64,000 bases of DNA, from NCBI GenBank assembly GCA_023334545.1, contig JAADVB010000046.1:1-64000 (forward strand), written 5' to 3'. Below are positions 1 to 11,900 of this stretch, piece after piece. The translations under genes and the position numbers were made by a program. Under the pieces are notes generated by a model, which was not told the origin of the DNA, searched no databases, and saw nothing but the letters and a program-made list of their open reading frames with translations. How positions within the stretch are numbered: the stretch's first letter is position 1; each line of letters opens with the position of its first letter. The DNA is from Salisapilia sapeloensis. Its lineage: Eukaryota > Oomycota > Peronosporomycetes > Peronosporales > Salisapiliaceae.

Positions 1-1
1 G

Positions 2-289
2 AAGGTCGGAGGTGAGACCGTCTTCCCGTACTCGTTGGACCGTTTCTCAGATGACAAGATTGAGCGAAAGGGAATGGACGAATGTTCCTCCGGGTTGGCT
101 GTACCACCACGTGGGCTGCATGCATCCTTGTTTTACGTCCAAACCCCAGAGGGCGATATTGATTACCTTAGCAAACATGGCGGATGTCCGCCACATTATG
201 GCACCAAATGGGGATCCAATGTCTTTATGTGGAATGCGGATGCGGACGAAGGATATGATACGCATTCGGTCAAGAAAAAAGAAGAATAA
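2..289 (+). CDS. Prolyl 4-hydroxylase-like 2OG-Fe(II) oxygenase, C-terminal part (5' cut by window)
   Basis: The frame is open from base 2 to the stop at 287-289, so the gene begins outside the window. The visible 95 residues begin with VGGETVFP, the strand that follows the first iron-binding HxD pair in prolyl 4-hydroxylases. They continue to HGGCPPHYGTKW, which matches the region carrying the distal iron-binding His and the 2-oxoglutarate-binding Lys. In the family these enzymes hydroxylate proline using Fe(II), O2 and 2-oxoglutarate, often in the ER. The tail ends in a lysine/glutamate-rich run with no clear retention signal. The first His and Asp are not in the window. The family call is good; substrate and compartment are inferred. 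Confidence 0.75.
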   Translation, partial: KVGGETVFPYSLDRFSDDKIERKGMDECSSGLAVPPRGLHASLFYVQTPEGDIDYLSKHGGCPPHYGTKWGSNVFMWNADADEGYDTHSVKKKEE

Positions 290-748
290 TACAATTTGGT
301 AACTACAATTCATAAGCACTCTGCATATGACAATCATATAAATCGCTTTAAATTCACGAACCAACAAAGGCAGAGATCTGCCTCGGCATGTATGCACTAC
401 TTTGGTGTCTCAATCATACCAAACAGTTCCTTCATTCAACCGTATCCTGTATACATTCCTAAAGTTTGCGATCACAAGTTGACTGCACCTAGACATAAAG
501 CAAGATGCATTCTAAAATGAAATTTTCCATCGCTTCAAGGGTATTGAACGACTCTACCAGTACATTGGTGCAGAGTGCTTCTGCAATCAGGTACACCCAG
601 AGCTAAATGCTATCTACCTCGCACATTTCCATTTCGTTGCTCGATATTGTGTCGTGAAACCTATCTCTGATTGGCTGCTTCCGTAAAACCTTTCAATATA
701 TACTTTACGCAAGATGTTTGAGAAGCATACTTGAGCCACACATTACCC

Positions 749-764
749 GCTCATTCTTGGCCCC
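749..764 (+). promoter_or_regulatory. Oomycete-type initiator upstream of ATP synthase subunit b
   Basis: GCTCATTCTTGGCCCC matches the first half of the 16-nt oomycete transcription-start consensus (GCTCATTYYNCAWTTT). It lies 43 nt before the ATG at 792. The second half of the motif is weak. An inverted CCAAT-like ATTGG lies about 80 bp further upstream. Confidence 0.45.
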
Positions 765-791
765 CTGTATTCCGGACTCTGAAATAAAAGT

Positions 792-1867
792 ATGTTGAGC
801 CGTGCCGTCTTCCGAGCTGCCAGCCAGCGCGCTGCGCTAGCACGCACCTCTATGCGATCTGCTGCTATTCACAGCAGTGCCCCTGTTGCTTCTGAAGAAG
901 GCAAGGAGAGCGCCAAGACGCCGTACCTTGCTCCGGAAGCGCTCCAGAAGGAGGGTCTCCTCGCCCAGTTCGGTCTCGACGACTGGAAGATCTCGGCCCC
1001 GATCGCCGCTGCACTTGCCATCCCGCTCATTAACAATGGCGTACGTGCTGCTTTATACTAGGTCACAAGGGACAAATCGTATTAATTAAGACTGGACTAT
1101 TGCATATAATAGGTGTACGTGATCAACGAAGAAACGCAGTTGGCTTGCTGCTTCTTCCTCTTCGGTACTTCTCTGTACAAGTACGGTGGTGACATGATTG
1201 CCTCGTACTTTGACGACGCCGCTGCTGCCATCCTCCGGTAAGAAGACACGATTTGGTTTATCGTACCACATATGACGAGTAATCGAATGAACGCTATAGC
1301 GAGCACAACGAAGTCGAAGACTCGAACTTGTCGCTTGCCAAGGAGACGCTCCAGACGCACGAATCTCTTCTCCAGATCCACGAAGATGTTGCTGCTGTCG
1401 CCGAGGCCCACAAAGAAGCCGTCGACCTCATGTGCCAGGTCCAGGCCTACAAACTCCGTCACAAGACCCGCGAGGCCTTCATCCGTAACCTCGAGTCCAT
1501 CCGTGAGACCGAGACGTCGTACAACCAGCTCCTCCAGAAGGACATGGTCGCCTCTTCCACCGCCAAGGTTCGTGCGATCATCGAAAAGGGCGACAAGTCC
1601 CTCAAGTCGGCTGCTTTCAAGAACGCTCTTGACGTCCTCTCGGACGCCAAGGTCGATGACAGCAAGGAGGATGACGTTGCTGCGTTGTTTGTCAAGGAAC
1701 TCCGTTCGTACGCTTCTGAATTGGAGGCCAAGGAGGGCCAGACCATCAAGCTGTCGGCTGAAGAGCAGAAGGAGCTCCAGGCTGACTTGGACGCTTACGC
1801 CAAGCGCTTCGACCTTGAAAGTGCGGAGCTCAAGGCTGCTGACGAGATCAAGGTCAAGCTCATGTAG
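792..1867 (+). CDS. ATP4: Mitochondrial F1Fo-ATP synthase subunit b (peripheral stalk)
   Basis: Three exons, 792-1040, 1113-1237 and 1300-1867, join in frame to give 313 residues; both introns (72 and 62 nt) have GT/AG ends. The first ~30 residues are Arg/Ser/Ala-rich with no acidic residues, a mitochondrial targeting peptide. A short hydrophobic stretch followed by NNGVYVINEET and a second hydrophobic segment (LACCFFLFGTSLYKYG) matches the membrane part of subunit b, whose family shares YVIN-ET. The remainder is a long charged helix with repeated Glu/Lys/Ala, expected of the peripheral stalk linking Fo to F1. It is slightly longer than animal subunit b. An initiator element lies 43 nt upstream of the start. 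Confidence 0.85.
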
Positions 1868-2097
1868 ATGCTGAAATGCTCAAGAGCGCGTTCGCAGTGC
1901 GATAAGATGAAAAATGCAAGGAGCCATTGCTCTCAACTGGTCATCGTTGCCTTTATTTGCTTCTTATCTTTCGTGCCTACTTGTGGAAACTTGGATATAT
2001 GAGCTTGAAACAGGAATTGGAAACCTAGCTTCAAGGTAGGGATAAAGGATACTTTGGTAGAGCACTTGCCTCGGCATTATCATTCGATCGTACATCA

Positions 2098-2757
2098 CTA
2101 AAAGCGTTTGGCATGACTGAAAGATGAGGTTGGTCCTGTTCGGAAGCCAGTGCAGTCTAGTTCGTAGATTGGTCCAGGTGCTCGACCTCCGACTGATCCA
2201 CCACTTGGTCGAAGTCGCTTTTCAGTACCAAACGTTGTGTTCACATGCTCTCTCGAGTCTTTAAAGGATCCTTTCAATGCGATATTCGGACCTGGGCTGT
2301 TCGTTGTCATGCTGAGTGGTGGACGAACACTCGTTCCGAAAACGGAAGATCGATCCGGATTTATCGATGCTGGTAGGTCGTAGACTGGACCCGGAGATAA
2401 AGTGGCGTTACTTTGGCTATCAGACCTAGGTGCGTTGCTGAAACCTATCACGGGAGCCGTACGTTTTGGGGAGATCGGCTGCGTACCACAAGCGGAAACT
2501 GGGCGGTATGACCCAGGACCAGCACAAGGGTTGGCCCGCTTCTGGCTCGTGTCCCAATCAGCTCTAGTGCTCGTACCGAAGCTCTTCTTTTGACCAGCAC
2601 CGACACTAGATGGAAGTGTATAGAGAGCATCTGTGGCGTTAGTGGATTGCTGCCATTGGAATCGACGTTCGGTCGGTGTGTAGGTTGATATGGCATGGTG
2701 GACACCGTATTTGGAAGGAGTGTCGAACAAGCACTTGACAGGCTTGGAAGGGTCCAT
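2098..2757 (-). CDS. SHIPPO (sperm-tail PG-rich) repeat protein
   Basis: Single exon, 219 residues. At least four Pro-Gly-Pro repeats are visible in order: GPGSYRPV (about residue 80), SPGPVYDLP (about 122), SPGPNIALKG (about 152) and APGPIYELD (about 193), each followed by a basic or aromatic patch. This is the STPGR/SHIPPO pattern of outer-dense-fibre-3-like proteins, which sit inside ciliary microtubules. The zoospores of oomycetes are flagellate, so a flagellar role is plausible but inferred. No membrane segment or signal peptide. The start is the ATG at 2757; the next gene in line on the same strand lies 684 bp away. Confidence 0.75.
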   Translation of the reverse strand: MDPSKPVKCLFDTPSKYGVHHAISTYTPTERRFQWQQSTNATDALYTLPSSVGAGQKKSFGTSTRADWDTSQKRANPCAGPGSYRPVSACGTQPISPKRTAPVIGFSNAPRSDSQSNATLSPGPVYDLPASINPDRSSVFGTSVRPPLSMTTNSPGPNIALKGSFKDSREHVNTTFGTEKRLRPSGGSVGGRAPGPIYELDCTGFRTGPTSSFSHAKRF

Positions 2758-3441
2758 GATGAACTTTAGTGAGGGATAAGCAGCTATTGAAAGTCACCTT
2801 AATGTGAAATGACAATCATAACTAGCTTCATCCGACTCTGGTCCTAAGAAGATGAAGCATTGAAAGGATCCAATGGTGCCTTCGTGGTCTGCTAATATCT
2901 CCACTATATGCTGCCATCATACAGCACAGTTTCGAGGGAGGTCAAATGAATATAAATAGATTCTTGCTTTGGAAACGCACTTTGTTCTTGAATTTCTATG
3001 CTCGCTCGTCTCTAGGATCTCTTGTAAATGCTAACGGAGGACATAAATGAAGGTTTTGGCTTCCTGGATGGCTATTAGCGATCTAAAAGAACTTTTAATA
3101 GTGTGAATATAAGTGAATGGAAACTCAGCAGACGATATCAAGTACATGTGCAAAGTTTAATATTATGTCTGAAGCGATAACCAGCTATTTATTAACGCAT
3201 TGAAAGGACCTAAGACTGCCAAAAGTGGATTCGAGGCATTGCATGCGAGTGTTGCGCGTATATTGACTCCAATTACCACATTGGTCATTTTGACAGGGAC
3301 ATCTCGGATGTGCTGACCATGAAAACTGTCAATCTTTGATTTCGTACAAGACCATCTCAACATGGAAGAGAATGTATTTCATCCTTTACAAGCTTGACGT
3401 TAGAGGTTCTTTGTACTGCCATGGAGTTCGACGTAAATGTG
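2758..3441. other. Intergenic stretch, no gene recognised
   Basis: Between the SHIPPO gene and the 3' end of the coiled-coil gene. Only short frames without homology are present on either strand. An AT-rich segment near 2930-3170 could hold the promoter of the SHIPPO gene and the terminator of the coiled-coil gene. Confidence 0.4.
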
Positions 3442-5338
3442 CTACTCAACGACGTTATACTTGCGCCATTTGTACCAGTTGCTACTCGAGTCATTTTGAT
3501 TTCCTCGTTGCGGCCAAATGGGTTGCGTCAACCCTGCATTCTGTTGCAACTTTGGTGCTTGATACGGCGATTGAAATACTGTTTTAAGATTTTCATTGTT
3601 TTCTAGAACAGAAGCTTTTTGACGATAGAGCATCGCAAGATGTGTAGTCTGTGCAATTGCATTTTGCAATCGAACGCTCTTCCAAGCCTACGTTGTGTAC
3701 GAGTTAAATGCAAATAAGAATTTGTTTCATATCTAGTAGACTTTTATTGCAAATACTGCAGATTTTTACCTGGAAAACTTTGTGTCGTATCGTTCGACTT
3801 CTGCCTCGAGCAGACATTTTCAGCAGCCCTCGCACGGTACTTTGCATGTTTGCTAACTCTTTCTCTATCTCTTTCACTTTATCGGCTGCCTTCTTCTGAC
3901 AAAGTCTTACTTCTAGAGCGCATCGATCTTCTCGCTGCTTGCACGCTGTTGACATCTATTTAATTCATAATTAGTGGTAACCTGATCATTGCAAATCCTT
4001 GAAAAGCATAACACGCCAAACCTGGCGTAGATAATGCAGCACATCATGCTGGTATATTGCTAGCTCCCGTGGGTAGTTAGAAATCTCGTTTTTTATCAAT
4101 TTCATCATGCTCGTCATATCTTTTGCCTTTTCGTTTAAGCTTTCTCCATATTCGTGAAGTTTCTCTTGTCGGTGCGTACAATCTTTTCTCATTTGGGCAA
4201 TAGCAGCTTCCTTTGACTGCATCATCAACAGCTTCCAACCTCCAAAGAGTGATTGCATCGTCATGAAAGATTCTTGATGTATCAGCTGATTTTGTTTCCA
4301 GTTAAAAAGTCTGGATCGTGTTTGAAGGACGCGATTGAGTTCCTGCTCCATCAACCGTCCTTCATCTTTTAAATTATGTGTGTATCTCGTCTGCTCCTCG
4401 ACTTGTGCTTGCTACATAAACATAAATCGTCTGCGAGAAGTAGGTATGAGAGAAAGAATGGAATCGATTACCAATTTCTCCGTAGTATGACGTAGACTTT
4501 TTATTTCGTCATCGCGCTCGTTGGCCTCGCTTTTTAAAGAACAGATCTCGATCGACTAGAAGTCATTCAGTTTAACCAGACCTGAAATAGCGAAAATATA
4601 AATTACTTGTTCTTGTATCTGGCTTTGCTTCTCTTGTAGACTTACTCGTAATGCTTCTTTTTCTTGATTCAATCCATGTATCTGCAACTCTGTATATTGG
4701 ATCTAATGTATCCCTTAGTTAAAGAAGAGTATTTAAAAGCTGAAAAATAAGCTGGATACTTGAGCTTTGTGGATCGTTTCATTTTTGCTAAGTTGATCCA
4801 TATCAAGTTGCAAAGCACGCTTTTCATCACTTAGAACAGCATGTTGGCCCTGAAGTTGCTCCATGTTCTACGTGAAAATACTAGTAGGTACTCTTTATGA
4901 TTTATAATGACAGCATTGCAATACCTGCTCATACGCTTCCCGAGCAAGTTTTGCGTCAATGTCTGCTTGCTCGATTCTAGATATCCTTGCCTTCAATTCT
5001 CCTTCGAGCTGACAATTTCGAGTGCGCAGCTTAGCAACTTCTAAGAGTAGCTCCTGTGCATTTCGGTTCGCACTACTTGTCTGCTGCTTATAAGACTCTA
5101 CTTCTTTCCGATGAAGTTCCAGCTCTTTCTCTCGAACCCGCTCAAGCTAATAAATTATTGCTAAATATATGAAAAGTAATGAGATAGAGGACGGACAGTA
5201 GACCTCATGCAGACGATAGTGCACATTGGTCTCGTTGTCTATCATCTCTCTCTCTCTCTGCTTCTTCAATGTCGAAGAAATGACATCGATAACGGTCGAA
5301 AGCGTAGCAAGTGAAACGAATGAAACGCAGATTGGCAT
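3442..5338 (-). CDS. Multi-exon coiled-coil protein, function unknown
   Basis: Eight exons on the minus strand join with phase-0 introns: 5204-5338, 4925-5146, 4760-4867, 4607-4702, 4472-4555, 4022-4411, 3770-3955 and 3442-3687. Every exon length is a multiple of three and most end in CAG or CAA. The product is about 488 residues. Exons 2-7 encode heptad-like charged helix rich in Glu, Lys, Gln and Leu, expected of a coiled coil. The last exon is Gln/Asn-rich and not helical. The first ~25 residues are mildly hydrophobic but there is no clear signal peptide. No family was recognised; a cytoskeletal or basal-body role is only a guess. The start lies 45 bp from the stop of the next minus-strand gene. 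The intron at 3956-4021 avoids an in-frame TGA and is the least certain. Confidence 0.65.
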
Positions 5339-5383
5339 AAATGCAGGATTTCCATTGCTTATGCCCTCAAGCCTATCATCTTC

Positions 5384-6325
5384 CTACTCTTCGTGATCTT
5401 TGATCTGAGTAAACCATGGGACGAATGCAGACACTTGCTTCTGGTAGTCCCGATACGCTGGATACTTGGACACGGAGATGTATTCTGTGAAGGGAACAGA
5501 CCCGGAGAAGACGGACGTAAGCAGAAGGCATCCAACAATCGATGGATTGATCGCTACATTCGACGCAGCAACGCTAAAGCCGTAGAAGACGTACCAGATA
5601 CTCAATTCAGCAAAAAAGTTCGGGTGACGACTGTACTTGAACAGTCCACTACGGTTAAATCCGATCTTGTAGTCGCCCGTGAGTTTCTCCTTGTTGTTGA
5701 TCAGCTCGTATTTGCGGGTGTAGTATGTCCATTGCTGCTGGTCTGCTACTGTTTCCAAAAGTAAGAAAGCAAGGAACAGAGCTGCAGACACTGCATCGAC
5801 AGCATTTAGATCCCAACTATCATAGCGATTGGTGTAGGCAATGTAGGCAGGCGAAGCAATGAGGAACAAGAGGACGAGCTGGAAGATGGTGATGAAGACG
5901 ATGTTGAAGATCTGGTAGAAAATCCAGTGCATCTTTTCCCGCAGGACACCCCATCGGTAGTCCTCTTCACTCAGTCGATAGCCTCCTTTCCGACCGAAAT
6001 TGTACGTGAGACGAAGTCCCCACAAGACCGACAGAATGGACATGAGCACAAGACGCGGCTGGAATTGGTTGTCCTCCAAATACGCTTTGTACGCAAAGTG
6101 GACAACATAGACGAACGGAGTGATGGACCACAACCGATCGACGTGCGAGTAGTTTCCAGTCAGGACACTGAGTATCCAACAGACAGCAATGACCAGAGCG
6201 AGGAACTGGAAAGCTAGGCCAAGTGCACTTCCAGATTCATACGAAAGTGGCACTTGCGAAATCGCTTCATTCGAGGCAATACGGATGTGCTCGAAAGCGC
6301 CATCCCAAGTCGTAACGTCAGCCAT
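5384..6325 (-). CDS. DUF1295 / steroid 5-alpha-reductase-like membrane protein
   Basis: 313 residues from the ATG at 6325; the frame is open further upstream but has no earlier ATG. Six or so hydrophobic segments run through the protein. The C-terminal SRHPNFFAELSIWYVFYG, with a later KYPAYRDYQKQ, is the signature of the DUF1295 family, related to isoprenylcysteine methyltransferases and 3-oxo-5-alpha-steroid 4-dehydrogenases. Members are ER-type membrane enzymes, but the substrate of the eukaryotic DUF1295 proteins is not well established, so no reaction is assigned. Single exon. It stops 45 bp before the start of the downstream coiled-coil gene. Confidence 0.8.
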   Translation of the reverse strand: MADVTTWDGAFEHIRIASNEAISQVPLSYESGSALGLAFQFLALVIAVCWILSVLTGNYSHVDRLWSITPFVYVVHFAYKAYLEDNQFQPRLVLMSILSVLWGLRLTYNFGRKGGYRLSEEDYRWGVLREKMHWIFYQIFNIVFITIFQLVLLFLIASPAYIAYTNRYDSWDLNAVDAVSAALFLAFLLLETVADQQQWTYYTRKYELINNKEKLTGDYKIGFNRSGLFKYSRHPNFFAELSIWYVFYGFSVAASNVAINPSIVGCLLLTSVFSGSVPFTEYISVSKYPAYRDYQKQVSAFVPWFTQIKDHEE

Positions 6326-6525
6326 CGAAACGAGATTGACAAATGACCGAGTATGCTGAGGATGATGACACACTTGTTCTCAAGTAAGGATGGGTCGGCA
6401 TCGGCATACAAAAAGCAAGTACAGCAGCTATCTGATAACGAGCTAAAAGCGCGCCTTTGCCACCTAAATCGTGTCTTTCCAGTACGTTTTATGCTAGACG
6501 TCCCACTGTCCTACTGGAATGGTTT

Positions 6526-6551
6526 CATTTGAACCCATTTGAACCCATTTG
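6526..6551. repeat. Short tandem repeat, 10-bp unit
   Basis: The unit CATTTGAACC is present 2.6 times in direct succession in the gap between the DUF1295 gene and the acyltransferase gene. No function is evident. Confidence 0.8.
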
Positions 6552-6694
6552 TCAAGTTGACGCGTTTCTGTCATCTGTAAACTGGACCACTTTTAGACGT
6601 GAAATTAGTAGGGAGAAGTAAGTCGAAGGATTTTGTCTCGGCTCATTCCCGAGTTTCGATCCATTTCGACTTTAGCAGGACACCCGACAGCACC

Positions 6695-8119
6695 ATGATC
6701 GTGCTGCTACATTCACTTTTGAACCTCCTCTGGATTCTATGCAATAGCGCTTTAATCAACTTTTGCCAATTTGCACTATGGTGCCTCGTGCGACCGTTTA
6801 GTCGTGCCTCCTACCGCTACCTCATGGGGTACACTTTTCTTCCAACTAGCTATGACAGAAATTGGTCAGTGGACTAACGTATCTCGTGGTGGTGTATAAC
6901 TATAGGACGACGATCCAAGCGTTGTGGGTCGAAGTCACGAATACTTGCTTTCCTCGCACGAAGCTCCAGATCACGTACAGCTCTATCGATACAAGTACGC
7001 GTCTCGTGCATCTCTAATTGCATTGGTATAGAGGAGACATTCCGTTTGACACGGACCGACCGGCCATCATTCTCTGCAATCACCAAGTCGATGCCGACTG
7101 GTGGTACATTTGGCAAGGTATCTAGCTTACCACCTAGGACGATAAACCCACATACTCATACGAGAGTAGCTGCAAGGGCCAGTAGTGGAGCTGGAAACAT
7201 CAAGATCGTGTTGAAAGAACAGCTCAAGTACGTCCCAATCATCGGATGGGGCATGCGTCTCTTCGAGTTCCTCTTCCTTCGCCGCAGTCTTGCCCACGAC
7301 TCGCACAACATTAAAAGTATTCCGTCTCCTATAGCCAGTTCTAGTCACGTGCTAAAGGGTTCATGATTAGAGTATATGAAAGGCTTGATCGACGACGAAT
7401 TCCCCTTCTGGCTCGTCTTCTTTCCGGAAGGAACGACTATGAATGTTGAGTCTCGCGTCAAGTCCAAGGAATTTGCCAAGAGGTCAAACCGACCAGAGTT
7501 TAATCGTCTCCTCCTCCCACGCTCCACTGGCCTCGACATTGTCCTCGATGGTGTCAAGGACGCAAAGCCAGATATATACGACCTCACCATGGCGTTCCCG
7601 TCGTACTCGGGCGAAGTACCGACGGCAGCTATGGGCTACACTCGCCGAAATGATACAGAGATTCCGTCCATGAAGAGTTTATTAAGTGGAAGAGGGCCAG
7701 AGGTGGTGCACATGTACGGTCAAAAGTATGCGTATGAAGACGTAGCAGAGAATGTGGAGGCGTTTTTGGATGAGAGATGGAAAGAGAAGGAGGAGCGACT
7801 CAACTACTTTATTGACAACCAGAAGTTTCCTCGAGACGAACTCCTCCGCCGGACGATCAGACTGCCATTGTCGTACACGGCGGTTATTCGCCTCTGGATC
7901 GGATTTACCTGTCTAGCGTTTGGATTGCCAGTCGTGGTTATCAGTTTCTTCCCGCTGTACACGGTGTGGGTCGTCTACTGCTTCGTCAGCTCCGTGTATG
8001 ACCGTACGACGAGCTTTTGGTGGCCGTACATTTCGAACCTGTTGCTCCAACCGTCCAAAACTGGTAATTTATTCAAGCTCAAGACGGAGAGGCAGCGGAA
8101 TGTTCCTGTAGATGATTAA
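6695..8119 (+). CDS. 1-acyl-sn-glycerol-3-phosphate acyltransferase (LPAT2/AGPAT3-5 type)
   Basis: Five exons, 6695-6828, 6906-6974, 7032-7117, 7170-7316 and 7371-8119, join in frame to 394 residues. The enzyme family transfers an acyl group to lysophosphatidic acid to make phosphatidic acid in the ER membrane. The catalytic HX4D motif is seen as NHQVDADWW and the substrate-binding block as FFPEGT. Hydrophobic segments lie at the N terminus and near the C terminus (two strong spans after LPLSYTAVIRLW). The spacing and the segment YVPIIGWGM match plant LPAT2 and animal AGPAT3-5 rather than short bacterial PlsC. For exon 1 a later donor at 6865 would also keep the frame, but the 6829 donor gives the better family alignment. 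Confidence 0.85.
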
Positions 8120-8969
8120 GTCTGCAGAGATGTGAGAGACGGAAGTAATCAAAGCTTCCGTTTCTTGTTGCATCAGGTAGATCAAGGTGCGAATTGAAAC
8201 TTTATTGATGATACGAATCTGGTCTTTGGTAGTTGGCATAGGTCTGTTTCTCATAATGCTGTCTTGTCATTCTTGCAAATGAAAAACAAAGATGTAAAGT
8301 AGAACCGCAAGGTTTCTTTGACGTCGAGTTGGATAAAGCAGTCGCTTTGGTGCGAGTCTCAACGAAGGTTTATATCGTACTAGAGTCTGTGAACACTGTG
8401 TTTTGGGATACTTCGTATGTGGGATGGAGATTTGTTTACTAGAGAATATTCTCTAGATACTTGATGCCTCAACTACTTGCTCTCTTTAATAAACGCATGT
8501 GGAACTGCATCTTCAAAAACAAGAAGCTAACGTTCGAGACATGCTGTGTGATGGCACAACATACAGTCATCTAGTGTCTAGTCAATACGTTTAGCATGAT
8601 ACTACGGTATCCTGGGCTGCATGCAGTTTGTCGACCGTAATGATGATGATTGAAACACGATGGTCATCCACTTCAGTCATCCGTCGCTAAGCGTTCATTT
8701 CTAATCACATATCGACAGCATCAGATGTCATCGACGTTCTGGGCATAAACAATCATATAGACAAGGCAATAGTCGTCATAGCTCCATCGTGGCGATGTAG
8801 ACTCCTGGATGCGAGTGCTCATGAAAGACAAGAAAGATCAAAAGTATCATGCAAAGAAAGCAGCTAAGGCAGAAGAAATCTAACGAGGTTCGAACTAGAG
8901 CATGCATTGTTGCGGCAACGGCCTTATAAAGTAGATTCTTCTTCCTCTTCCTCATTCCGTAGAAACTCT
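8120..8969. other. Intergenic stretch, no gene recognised
   Basis: Tail-to-tail region between the acyltransferase and MSH4. Only short, unconserved frames are present. It must hold the 3' ends of both convergent genes. Confidence 0.4.
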
Positions 8970-11900
8970 TCATGAAGATGTTGAAGATGCTTCCTCAAGG
9001 CTACCACGGCCACTTAAGTATGAATTAAGTCTTGCATGAACCATACTATTCTTATACGTACATTGGACATCCATATCAGCGTATCGAAGGGCAAGCAGTC
9101 GATGTAGCAGACGCTTATCATACCTCATCGGAGGGTAATTCAGTCCATTCGATTCATTCACTCCTGTCATATTAGCAAGACGGTCGTATGTACTAAACGC
9201 TTCTTGTATAATATCTTGCGGTAACCCACACATCGCTGCAGTCTTAATCCCATACTGCCCCGTCGATGGACATGGTCCATCCTCTACTTTATGTCTCAAC
9301 TGAACGTAGTTCTCATGCTCCTCAGATGCCAAATGGTAGCACCGACAGGACGAATAGAGTTCCGCAAGTCGGTTTAGACTAGTGTAGTGGGTTGCAAAGA
9401 GTGTATACGCTCCTTTGGCAATGAGCTGTTCACTCACGGACCAGGCAATAGCGGATCCTTCATCATTCGCCGTCCCTCTTCCCAGCTCATCGATCAGAAC
9501 GAGAGACTGAGGTGTGCATGTATCTAGTATAAAAGCTGTTTCGGACATCTCGACGACAAATGTACTCGCGTTCTCTTCCATATTGTCCGATGTGCCGAAG
9601 CGAGTACAAATGCGATCTCGAATCGGGATGAAAGCTTTCGACGCTGGCACGTAGCTCCCCATCTGTGCTAAGATCGTGATAAGCGCGACGGTACGAAGGT
9701 ACGTAGACTTGCCAGCGCAATTGGCTCCTGTGATGACTAGGACCACATCAGTTATGTAGCTTGTAATGAATAAGTCGCATGAGGTACTGTGGAAGCGAGT
9801 GAGAGGATCGAAGAACTTGGTAACGTTTCGTCAGTACTCTTTCTTTGGGATCATGTCGAATGGAGTGTACCGTATCGTTTGCGACGTAATTCGGTCCGTC
9901 GAGTACTCTTTCAACGAGTGCATGTCGGCCGGCTTGGATGACAAGGTTGCCACGCTTGTTCAGCTTTGGACGGACATCTATTCGTCCCATAAGGATCCGT
10001 CATGCCTCGAGTAAAAGGTATCTGTGTCATGTATACATGGTTGAGTAGGAGGAGCTAGAGCCACGACGTTGACAAAGCTAACAGAAATACACGTCGTCAA
10101 GCACGGAATGACTTGGTTGTGGAAGAGATGTAATGAAACCTGAGAAGCATGTCTAGGAGAGCGATGCTCTCGGCCATGGCGTACATGGTCGCAGCGTATG
10201 GTCGAATGTTATTTAAGAGATCTTGCACTGTATCTGCTGATCGCTTAAAGACAGCGTTCATGGACTCATGGGCACGAGCATTTAGCGACTGGAGCTCCCT
10301 TGTCGTGCACATAATCTCTAGATTTATACATCCAGATCATGTATTCAGTTTATTGTTTTATTGAAAAAGCATATCGATACCTTTGTTCGTATGAACGACT
10401 TCGATGTATCCTGTTGGGATTTGGGCGCTTCCTGCTTGTAGTTTTAAATGATACCCACGGCGTGCCCTGTAGAGAAAGTTCTAGCTTAATATGCACTAGA
10501 TGGAATTTACTTCGTTGTTGATCCGTACGTATAATGAAGTCGGATCGGAAGGTCGCTCTGATCCTCATATCGATGTGCGACTTCATGAATGCGATTGACC
10601 GTATCCAAGTATGTTCTTCGGGCGACGTCGAGCATGCCATCGATACCAGGTCGCACGGCAAAGCTTTCCTGAATACGTTTCTGAGCTGCCGATCGACATA
10701 CTTGTACACTACGTCTCATGAGAATACTATCCGATACGACCAATCTGCTTGATCATTTTACTTTTCACTGAAAACACGGTCGATTTCATTCCGAATGACA
10801 TCAAACGTATCATTTTGAAGGCTTGAAATTATAGTTAACATGTATTAGTCGAGTTTTAAAGAGAATTGAAGGCTAGAGTACCTTTCGATGATAGCATGCA
10901 AGAGAGCAGGGGTCTCTTCTAGCTCACGTCTCGATGACGTGAGCGCAGACGCTAGTTGTGGTAGGCATGCTAGCACATTTTTAAGTGATATCACGCTCGA
11001 AATGGCAGAGCGTGAGATCGCAGCCGTTGTCTGCTTTGGAACGACAACAAGTTGGTGCTATTAAACAAAAGGATCAGCCTGGTAAGAACTTTAGCGAAAA
11101 CGACGTTGTCGATACCAGGATTCGATCAAGTGCTTTGAAGTTTTGAAGCTCCTCAGTTACGTCAAAGAACCACCCAGGATTGTCTAGGAAGACACTAACC
11201 ATTTCTTGACGGTCGTGACTACTCAAGATTATCATGTGGGACCCATCAAGGAGTACGAACGGGAAAGCGTACATGGTTTTAAGATGGCATGTCGGCTGTA
11301 AGATCTACAGACTAGGATGATGATATGAAATACGCTAGTGTTGGATGTGTACAACTTACAGTGGAACGAAGTAGGCGGTATCCCGTTGACGTCTGCGTGG
11401 TGTCCAGGATCCCACAGAGCGACTAAATCAGCTAAAGCTTTCAGTATAAGGCGCTTCAAATGTTTATAAGGCGCAGGGCTGAACCTGTTTGACATTCGAA
11501 TTACGAGCGTTTCGAACGAGTTCGAGTGCTGAAATGGTCGATTGGTCCAAGAGGAGCTTTTGAGACGATGGATTTAGCACCACCTGCATGTACGAAATAA
11601 ATACGGCAGCTAGGTAACAGAAGAGAGTCTAGTTTACCTTGACTGTATTGGAAGCAATGTGCACGCCTTGCGTATATTCAATATATCGCAGCAGCGATGA
11701 GGTTGCAGCCATGGCAACGTAGTTCTAGCATTGAAGGTCATGCAAATACGATCATATCAGACAAGATACACAGCGGAAAATGTACCTGGCTGATGTTGAG
11801 ATCGACATGATTTAGCTTTATACGCCTCAAATCTTCTGTGCCTTGCGTTTGGCTACCCAAAACAAGTTGTAGGATCAAAACAGATCGATAGCTATAATTA

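Noticed and set aside
1272-1874. A 200-codon Arg/Ser-rich plus-strand frame
   Set aside because: It overlaps the third exon of ATP synthase subunit b in another frame, and the composition is an artefact of that coding sequence.
8881-8920. GGTTCGAAC resembling a tRNA T-arm
   Set aside because: No matching stems or anticodon arm around it. No tRNA, rRNA, CRISPR array or transposase gene was recognised anywhere in the window.
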